This document shows, one piece after another, positions 1-5,043 of a DNA stretch of 10,922 nt. The notes under the pieces are model-generated. The model was given only the letters and a program-made list of their open reading frames with translations, was not told where the DNA came from and searched no databases. The position numbers and the translations under genes were made by a program. Origin of the DNA: Defluviitaleaceae bacterium (GTDB taxonomy: Bacteria; Bacillota; Clostridia; Lachnospirales; WRAA01); contig WRAA01000047.1 in the NCBI GenBank assembly GCA_009780445.1, forward strand, positions 1 through 10,922, written 5' to 3'. Position 1 is the stretch's first letter. Each line of letters begins with the position of its first letter.

Positions 1-157
1 AACCCCATTTCGGCGTATTTTCGGTGCTTTTTCCGCCATACGTCGTCAGCGTCAAACTTGCGAACCACTGCGGGTTCGCGGCGTTTGCCACTTCCTAGTC
101 TGGCGAAAAAATCACTCGAAAATTCGCCGAAAGCGGGTTTTCAAACACGCCCTAGGA
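1..157. repeat. Interspersed foldback (MITE-like) repeat, left copy, cut by window start
   Basis: This is a long imperfect palindrome. Bases 1-23 pair with about 117-139 (shared core TTTCGGCG...ATTTTCG), and pairing continues with small bulges to a perfect inner stem GCGAACC (60-66) / GGTTCGC (73-79) around a 6-nt loop. Bases 140-157 have no partner in view, so the element should extend upstream of position 1; the full length is probably about 175 bp. Positions 56-157 recur in inverted orientation at 10822-10922 with a handful of substitutions and one indel. Identity stops exactly after CCTAGGA (151-157). No transposase is encoded. Non-autonomous foldback elements of this kind are common in clostridial genomes; the family name is unknown to me. 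Confidence 0.85.
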
Positions 158-164
158 GTTTGCC

Positions 165-572
165 ATGAAATTATTACTGATGCTGTTGATGATGCTTGTG
201 GTGCCGGCGGGCTGTGCGCGTTACACCGCGCCGGCGGGCTATCCCGCGCTTGCCACGCCCTATGTGGGGAACGCGCCGGCCGTTTCGAGGATCGTCCTCT
301 CACTGCCGCCCCCGGGGGATGGCTGGCGGCAGCAATTCATCTCCATTGACAGCGAAGCGTACAGCCTTACCGTGTACTACGAACCTTTAGCGGCGGATAC
401 CGTTCCGCAGACGCCGGATCTGCCGGCCGACACCTTCGAGGCGCACGCGGCCTTACTCTTCGAGCTTATCGGCAACCTTGCAGAAGTAACCTTCGCAAAA
501 CGTCAAACACCGAGCGACGGCATTCTTGACACCGAAGCCTACAAACATCTCTGGATCGCAACCCGAAATTAA
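165..572 (+). CDS. Small exported lipoprotein, DUF4825-like
   Basis: The product is 135 aa. The N-terminus is a short hydrophobic export signal (residues 2-14, almost all Leu/Met/Val) ending in PAGC, so Cys17 is the likely lipidated residue. The -3 proline makes the lipobox slightly atypical. The mature part carries a pattern I associate with DUF4825 of Firmicutes: TPYVGNAPAV (31-40), a SLPPPG turn (46-51), YSLTVYYE (66-73) and a final helix ALLFELIGNLAEVTF (96-110). The function of this family is unknown; it is inferred to sit on the outer face of the membrane. The start is fixed by AGGAG (154-158), 6 nt before ATG. That Shine-Dalgarno straddles the edge of the upstream foldback repeat. No clear promoter is seen, so transcription may begin inside or upstream of the repeat. 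The family call rests on remembered motifs. Confidence 0.75.
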   Translation: MKLLLMLLMMLVVPAGCARYTAPAGYPALATPYVGNAPAVSRIVLSLPPPGDGWRQQFISIDSEAYSLTVYYEPLAADTVPQTPDLPADTFEAHAALLFELIGNLAEVTFAKRQTPSDGILDTEAYKHLWIATRN

Positions 573-594
573 GGTCTGCAAACACACTTCCGGC

Positions 595-721
595 CCGGCA
601 TACACTATATAGTGAATTAAGTTGAAAATCGGCTTCTGTCTGCGTCCGAAACGCGCTTGAAACCGCGCGTTCCGGACTTGACACAAGACCGTTTTCAACT
701 AAATTCACTACTGTATGCCGG
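595..721. repeat. Second foldback (MITE-like) element, about 127 bp
   Basis: The outer arms CCGGCATACA... (595-632) and ...TGTATGCCGG (about 688-721) are inverted copies. They share TAGTGAATT and AGTTGAAAA segments with 1-4 nt gaps. Inside, TCCGAAACGCGC (645-656) pairs with GCGCGTTCCGGA (665-676), 11 of 12 bases, so the whole element can fold into one long hairpin. It is followed by a T5 run (722-726), so its RNA could also terminate transcription coming from the lipoprotein gene, whose stop is 22 bp upstream. There is no coding capacity. The sequence is unrelated to the repeat at the window ends. A TA-rich end (ACTATATAGTG) would fit a Tc1/IS630-type passenger, but this is inference. Confidence 0.8.
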
Positions 722-762
722 TTTTTGTATCTCTTCTTGTACGGCTGGGCGCGAAATAGGGC

Positions 763-791
763 TGGAAATTTGTTGCGCAATGTGCTATGAT
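763..791 (+). promoter_or_regulatory. Sigma-A-like promoter with extended -10 for the polysaccharide deacetylase
   Basis: The -10 box is TATGAT (786-791), preceded by TGC (783-785), giving an extended -10. A weak -35, TGGAAA (763-768, 4 of 6), lies 17 bp upstream. The predicted transcription start near 798 gives a leader of about 50 nt before ATG 849. It lies just downstream of the 595-721 foldback, which could insulate it. Confidence 0.55.
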
Positions 792-848
792 ACGGACAGT
801 GAGTTTTGTGCAAACTAGATAATTACATATAGGATCAGGAGTGTAAAT

Positions 849-1814
849 ATGTTCAATTTAAGGGAATTTTTGGAATCGACAGGACAGCCTGCTTGGAGTC
901 AACTGCAAAACTATACAATCAACCATACCCTGCCGGCTGTGCTGATCACCGGCATCCTGTTTTCGGCCGGCGAATTCGCCGTTGCCGAAGCAAGCGACCG
1001 CGCTATACCCGTACACGCCGCCCTGTACGCGGAGCATGTCGAATATGCTTACTATGTAGAACATGTTGAGTATGCCGAGTATGCTCCGCAAGGCGAGGAC
1101 GAACCGGAAACCGCCTACGGCTACGCCGAAGCGCAGGCCCACGAATATTATTACGCCGAGGCCAAACCTGTCGCCGCCTACACCCCGTCGCAGCCCGTTC
1201 CGCACAGGGTCATGTACCTCACCTTCGACGACGGCCCGACGCGCACCGTCACCCCGCTGATACTGGACATCCTGGCGGAGCGCGACATCCGCGCCACCTT
1301 CTTCGTGGTCGGCCGCAATGTCCGCGCAAACCCGGAAATAATGCAGCGCATTGTAGACGAAGGCCACACCGTCGCCGTACACAGCTACAGCCACGACTAC
1401 GCGGAGATCTACGCCTCTCTCGAAGCCTTCGTACATGACTTCACCGTAACGCGCTCGATCATCGCCGAGTTCACGGGATACTACTCGGACCTCTACCGCT
1501 TCCCGGGCGGTTCTGTCACACGGTTTAACGCAAATGTGCGCGACGACGCCATAGACTTTCTGGAGAGCATCGGCGTGGTCTACTTCGATTGGAACGCAAG
1601 CATCGACGACAGCATCGACAACAGGCGCACCGCCAAACAGCTGCTGGAGCGCGGCCTGGAGACCGCACGCGGCGACAGCGTGATAATGCTGGCACACGAC
1701 ACCCGCATGGTTACGGCCGAGATGATGGCCGAGATGATAGACATTTTCGCCAAGGACTTCGTGTTCGACGTGCTGACGACCGACGTCACGCCCGCCCAGA
1801 TGCCCAGACGTTAA
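849..1814 (+). CDS. Polysaccharide deacetylase (NodB domain, CE4), secreted or membrane-anchored
   Basis: The product is 321 aa. A hydrophobic segment at residues 28-47 is a signal peptide or anchor. Residues 56-107 form an unusual Tyr/Glu/Ala-rich linker. The NodB domain fills about 118-310 with all five CE4 motifs: TFDDGP (125-130; Asp127 base, Asp128 metal), HSYSH (178-182; metal His178 and His182), RFPGG (217-221), DWN (248-250) and IMLAHD (279-284; His283). It should therefore be an active metal-dependent N- or O-deacetylase acting on peptidoglycan or another surface glycan; the substrate cannot be told from sequence. ATG 849 is supported by AGGAG (837-841) with 7-nt spacing and by its own promoter. 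The next gene also encodes a wall enzyme. No clear terminator follows, so some read-through into 1940-3454 is possible. Confidence 0.93.
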   Translation: MFNLREFLESTGQPAWSQLQNYTINHTLPAVLITGILFSAGEFAVAEASDRAIPVHAALYAEHVEYAYYVEHVEYAEYAPQGEDEPETAYGYAEAQAHEYYYAEAKPVAAYTPSQPVPHRVMYLTFDDGPTRTVTPLILDILAERDIRATFFVVGRNVRANPEIMQRIVDEGHTVAVHSYSHDYAEIYASLEAFVHDFTVTRSIIAEFTGYYSDLYRFPGGSVTRFNANVRDDAIDFLESIGVVYFDWNASIDDSIDNRRTAKQLLERGLETARGDSVIMLAHDTRMVTAEMMAEMIDIFAKDFVFDVLTTDVTPAQMPRR

Positions 1815-1840
1815 ATTTTAAGTTTCGTCGCGCAAAAGTA

Positions 1841-1870
1841 TTGACAAACACCGGAGTATTGTGTTAATAT
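1841..1870 (+). promoter_or_regulatory. Sigma-A promoter of the NlpC/P60 gene
   Basis: A perfect -35 TTGACA (1841-1846) is followed after 18 bp by TAATAT (1865-1870, 4 of 6), with a TGT extension (1862-1864). The predicted start near 1877 falls inside a pair of AT-rich direct repeats. The leader to ATG 1940 is about 63 nt. Confidence 0.7.
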
Positions 1871-1894
1871 GTGCTTAATAATTACGTAATAATT
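1861..1894 (+). promoter_or_regulatory. Repeat cluster over the -10 and start site; possible operator
   Basis: GTGTTAATA (1861-1869) is echoed by GTGCTTAATA (1871-1880). The 8-mer TAATAATT occurs at 1876-1883 and again at 1887-1894, 11 bp apart (one helical turn). ATTACGTAAT (1881-1890) is a perfect palindrome between them. A near copy, ATAATTACATA, lies at 819-829 in the leader of the deacetylase gene. The placement suggests a repressor or activator site, but no known regulator consensus fits. Confidence 0.3.
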
Positions 1895-1939
1895 GAGCAG
1901 TGAAACGTGGTCGGTACAGCGTTTGGCTTGGGGGTATAT

Positions 1940-3454
1940 ATGAAGTTTTTCGGAAAGCGTTTTAAAGCTTCATGCAGGTTTGCCGCGCTTAGCGCAGTGT
2001 TTTCGGCACTGTTGAGCGTAAGCGTTGCAGCCTTGGAACAGGGTTTTATCAACGCAGAGGCCGGCGCGCCCCTGCGTATGGGGCCGCACTACCGGGCGCA
2101 GGTTCTTGGCCGTGCGCAGGAACATCAGGCCGTGAGCATACATTCGCGGCACGGTGATTACTACATGGTTCACTCCGGCGACCTCACATATGTGTTCGTG
2201 CTTACCCGCTTCGTCACCTATGGCAATGCGCCCGGCACGGCGCATACTCCGCCCGACACCGCGTCAAGCACAACACCGGATGAAGCATCTAACGCGGAGC
2301 TTGCGTCCTACGGACAAGCCGTGGCAGTCATCCCGAACATAAACATCCGCTCCGGCAACTCGTCGTCCTCCAACATCCTCGGCACGGCAAGCGTTGGCGA
2401 CACGTTCACGATACTTGCCCGCGTCGGCGATTGGTACAGGATTTCCTACAACTCGCAAACCGCCTACATATTCAGCGAATTCCTGTCCACAACAGCATAC
2501 GTTCCCGAAGCTCCGCAGGTCGCCGCTCCGCTTCCGCTGTTGGCCGACCCTGTGCCAGCTGCGGACACAGACACAATCCCGCTGGACTTCGCGGCTCTGT
2601 TCGCCTCGCTGAACATTGCCGATGACATTGCCGATGACATTGCCAATGACGTTTCCAATGAAGAGGACGAGCCTTCCGCCGAACAGCCGATATCGCTTCC
2701 TCCGCAGGAGGTCACGCCGCCAGCTACACTTGACGAAGCTTCTCCGGACGGCGCGCTGGATCTGTCGGATCTTATCTTCAGCATACTGAACCAGGACGCC
2801 GGGGGAGCCGCCGCCGGCGCGGGAACCGAGCAGGTACAAGCATCCGTCTCACACGCCGTCGTCAGCTCCGCCACGGGGCTGAACCTCCGCACGGCAAGCT
2901 CCACGGAGGCCGAAGTTATCAAGATCCTGCATCCGTGGCAGACGCTGAACGTCTATGAAGTGCTGTACGAATGGGTTCGCGTGTCTACTCTGGACGGTGC
3001 CGCGGGTTACGTCAGCTATGAGTTCGTCACCATACGCGCGGGCAGCCGCACCGCTCCGCCGGAGCATAACGCAGAACGCGCGCAGGAAATCATAGATTTT
3101 GCCAGACAGTTTATCGGCACGCCCTATGCCTTTGGCGGCACGAACCTTATGTCGGGTGTAGACTGTTCGGGCTTTGTGTTCAGCGTGATGAACGAGTTTG
3201 ACATCAACCTTGGGCGCAGCTCCCGCGACATGATCAACAACGGCATACCCATCGACCGCGAGGACATCGCCCCGGGGGATCTGCTCTTCTTCAGCGCAAA
3301 CGGCACCGTGGTTACGCATGTCGCGCTGTACATCGGCAGCGACCAGTTCATCCACTCCACCGACACCAGAGGCCTGGGAGTTTCCTTCGCCAGCCTCACC
3401 AGCGACCACAGCCAAAGAACCTACTTCGGCGCACGCCGTGTAATACTTGACTAA
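1940..3454 (+). CDS. Secreted peptidoglycan hydrolase, three SH3 domains plus NlpC/P60
   Basis: The product is 504 aa. Residues 1 to about 31 are a classic signal peptide (basic MKFFGKRFK, hydrophobic core, VAA cleavage site). Bacterial SH3-type domains lie at about 32-94, 125-185 and 303-366. The second and third carry the typical NIRSG and LNLRTASS motifs. They are separated by an acidic, Pro/Ala-rich linker (186-301). The C-terminal NlpC/P60 cysteine peptidase (382-502) has catalytic Cys409 in DCSGF and His460 in THVALYIG, with His472 as the likely third residue. It should cleave peptide stems in the wall, probably at gamma-D-Glu-diamino acid bonds as in relatives. I chose ATG 1940, not the in-frame GTG 1907, because GGGGG (1930-1934) lies 5 nt before it and the signal peptide then starts cleanly. 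A hairpin follows the stop. Confidence 0.93.
   Translation: MKFFGKRFKASCRFAALSAVFSALLSVSVAALEQGFINAEAGAPLRMGPHYRAQVLGRAQEHQAVSIHSRHGDYYMVHSGDLTYVFVLTRFVTYGNAPGTAHTPPDTASSTTPDEASNAELASYGQAVAVIPNINIRSGNSSSSNILGTASVGDTFTILARVGDWYRISYNSQTAYIFSEFLSTTAYVPEAPQVAAPLPLLADPVPAADTDTIPLDFAALFASLNIADDIADDIANDVSNEEDEPSAEQPISLPPQEVTPPATLDEASPDGALDLSDLIFSILNQDAGGAAAGAGTEQVQASVSHAVVSSATGLNLRTASSTEAEVIKILHPWQTLNVYEVLYEWVRVSTLDGAAGYVSYEFVTIRAGSRTAPPEHNAERAQEIIDFARQFIGTPYAFGGTNLMSGVDCSGFVFSVMNEFDINLGRSSRDMINNGIPIDREDIAPGDLLFFSANGTVVTHVALYIGSDQFIHSTDTRGLGVSFASLTSDHSQRTYFGARRVILD
2615..2650 (+). repeat. Three tandem 12-bp repeats inside the NlpC/P60 linker
   Basis: ATTGCCGATGAC occurs twice (2615-2626, 2627-2638) and then as ATTGCCAATGAC (2639-2650). 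A decayed fourth unit may be 2651-2662. Each unit encodes I-A-D/N-D, so copy-number change stays in frame and only lengthens the acidic linker. Confidence 0.9.
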
Positions 3455-3464
3455 TCACATCAAC

Positions 3465-3502
3465 AACAGCCGCCGTGTTTTTCGACACCGGCGGCTGTTT
3501 CC
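3465..3502 (+). terminator. Probable intrinsic terminator after the NlpC/P60 gene
   Basis: The left arm AACAGCCGCCGTGT (3465-3478) pairs with ACACCGGCGGCTGTT (3485-3499) with one bulged base around a TTTTCG loop. The stem is long and GC-rich. The trailing T run is only three bases, so termination may be incomplete. Confidence 0.65.
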
Positions 3503-3527
3503 ATTCGCAAACATCTCCAAAAATATC

Positions 3528-3556
3528 TTTACCAATCCGCTCGACTATGCTATACT
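3528..3556 (+). promoter_or_regulatory. Promoter of the IMPDH-family gene
   Basis: The -35 TTTACC (3528-3533, 4 of 6) is separated by 17 bp from the -10 TATACT (3551-3556, 5 of 6), with TGC just before (extended -10). The start site would be near 3563, leaving a leader of about 32 nt. That is too short for a purine riboswitch. Confidence 0.7.
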
Positions 3557-3594
3557 GTGTAAAGTTCATGATTTGACGACGAAGGAATGATGCT

Positions 3595-5040
3595 ATGAAC
3601 ACCAATTTACGCACAGGCCTTACATTTGACGACGTATTGCTGGTGCCGGCTCTTAGTGAAATTTCGCCGCAGGACGTATCGCTGACCATCAAGCTTACAA
3701 AGAATATAACCATGGCAACCCCACTGATGAGCGCGGGAATGGACACCGTTACGGAATCGAAGATGGCCATTGCCCTTGCACGCCAAGGCGGAATCGGCGT
3801 TATTCATAAAAACATGTCTGTCGAGCAGCAGGCAACGGAAGTAGACAAGGTTAAGCGTTCCGAACATGGTGTTATCACCGACCCGTTCTCGCTGTCGCAG
3901 AACAACTATGTTTACGAGGCCAACAACCTTATGGCGAAGTACCGCATATCCGGCGTACCCATCACGGAGAACGGCAAGCTGATAGGCATTATCACCAACC
4001 GGGACCTTCGCTTCGAGACGAACCACAACAAGAAGATCTATGAAGTGATGACCAAGGACGGCCTGATCACCACCCACGAGGGAACCTCCATCGACGAAGC
4101 CAAGGCCATACTCACGAAGCACAAGATCGAGAAACTGCCCATTGTGGACGAAAAGATGCGTCTGAAAGGGCTTATCACCATCAAGGATATCGAGAAGCAG
4201 ATACGCTATCCGCTTTCGGCAAAGGACGCAAACGGCCGCTTGCTTGTCGCGGCCGCAATCGGCTATACGGACAATTTCTTGGAGCGCGCCGCAGAGCTTC
4301 TGAAGGTAAAGGTGGACGTGCTGGTGGTGGACGCTATCCACGCGCACCACTCATCGGCCATTGCCGCCGTGCGCGCGCTTAAAGCGCAGTTTGGCGACAC
4401 CCCGGTTGTCGCGGGGAATGTGGCCACGGCACGCGCTACACAGGATCTGATAGACGCCGGCGCGGACTGCGTGAAGGTCGGCCTGGGTTCTGTGTCCAAC
4501 AGCACTACGCGGGTTGTGGCGGGCGTTGGCGTGCCGCAGATAACCGCCGTGCATGACGCATACTCCGTGGCCGGCCCTCTCGGCATACCCATCATATCCG
4601 ACGGCGGCATACGCTTCTCCGGCGACATCACCAAGGCCTTGGCCGCCGGCGCAAGCGTCGTCATGATGGGCAGCATGTTTGCCGGCTGCGACGAAAGCCC
4701 CGGGCGCATAGAGCTGTACCAGGGGCGTAAGTATAAGTTATACCGCGGAATGGAAGCTCTTCGCGCCGAGGCAAACACCTACGCAAACCACGAGGATCCG
4801 CCGCGCCTGCCCATTCCCGAAGGTGTCGAGGGGCGCATATCGGCGAAGGGGCCTCTGGCCGATACGGTGTACCAGCTGATGGGCGGTCTGCGCTCCGGGC
4901 TGGCCTATCTTGGCTGTTCCGGCATCGACGAACTGCGCGAACACGCCGAGTTCATCCGCATAACCCCCGCCGGCCTGCGCGAAGGCCACCCCTTCGACAT
5001 CCAGATCAGCAAGGAAGCGCCGAACTACAGCATGTTTTAG
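3595..5040 (+). CDS. guaB: IMP dehydrogenase family protein with CBS pair, catalytic Cys replaced
   Basis: The product is 481 aa, normal IMPDH length. The fold is complete: GLTFDDVLLVP (8-18), PLMSAGMDTVTE (43-54), GGIGVIHKNMS (65-75), a Bateman module of two CBS domains (about 93-203), AGNVAT (273-278), TTRVVAGVGVPQITA (304-318), SDGGIRFSGD (335-344), MMGSMFAG (357-364), YQGRKYKLYRGM (375-386) and KGPLADTV (418-425). Canonical IMPDH oxidises IMP to XMP with NAD+ for GMP synthesis, through a covalent thioimidate on Cys in GPGSICTTR. Here that loop reads GSVSNSTTR and Ser303 (AGC, 4501-4503) replaces Cys. The flap (387-407) lacks a recognisable Arg-Tyr dyad, and the NAD-site DTAHGHS motif reads DAIHAHHS. 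Either activity is altered or the protein senses nucleotides through its CBS pair. The start is supported by AAGGA (3582-3586), 8 nt before ATG. It converges on the next gene with a 3-nt gap. Confidence 0.9.
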   Translation: MNTNLRTGLTFDDVLLVPALSEISPQDVSLTIKLTKNITMATPLMSAGMDTVTESKMAIALARQGGIGVIHKNMSVEQQATEVDKVKRSEHGVITDPFSLSQNNYVYEANNLMAKYRISGVPITENGKLIGIITNRDLRFETNHNKKIYEVMTKDGLITTHEGTSIDEAKAILTKHKIEKLPIVDEKMRLKGLITIKDIEKQIRYPLSAKDANGRLLVAAAIGYTDNFLERAAELLKVKVDVLVVDAIHAHHSSAIAAVRALKAQFGDTPVVAGNVATARATQDLIDAGADCVKVGLGSVSNSTTRVVAGVGVPQITAVHDAYSVAGPLGIPIISDGGIRFSGDITKALAAGASVVMMGSMFAGCDESPGRIELYQGRKYKLYRGMEALRAEANTYANHEDPPRLPIPEGVEGRISAKGPLADTVYQLMGGLRSGLAYLGCSGIDELREHAEFIRITPAGLREGHPFDIQISKEAPNYSMF

Positions 5041-5043
5041 GTT

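Noticed and set aside
112..303. Small minus-strand frame sharing the C-terminal peptide PRACLKTRFRRIFE with a plus-strand frame at 10658-10867
   Set aside because: The shared peptide is the translation of the two inverted foldback copies. The frames overlap real genes and have no coding evidence.
858..1697. 279-codon open frame antisense to the deacetylase
   Set aside because: It is a shadow of the NodB gene, with Val/Arg-rich low-complexity composition and no ribosome-binding site.
1862..1878. WalR box upstream of the wall hydrolase
   Set aside because: One half (TGTTAA) fits, but the second half at the right spacing (GCTTAA) matches only 4 of 6 positions.
1907..1942. GTG 1907 as the start of the NlpC/P60 gene
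   Set aside because: It would add 11 residues before a clean signal peptide and lacks a good Shine-Dalgarno; ATG 1940 has GGGGG at 5 nt.
3455..3594. Purine riboswitch upstream of guaB
   Set aside because: The predicted leader is only about 32 nt, and the intergenic stretch holds just a terminator hairpin and a promoter.
4483..4521. Local frameshift as an explanation for the missing Cys in GuaB
   Set aside because: Reading frame and residue count match the family on both sides without a gap, and Ser is encoded by AGC in frame.
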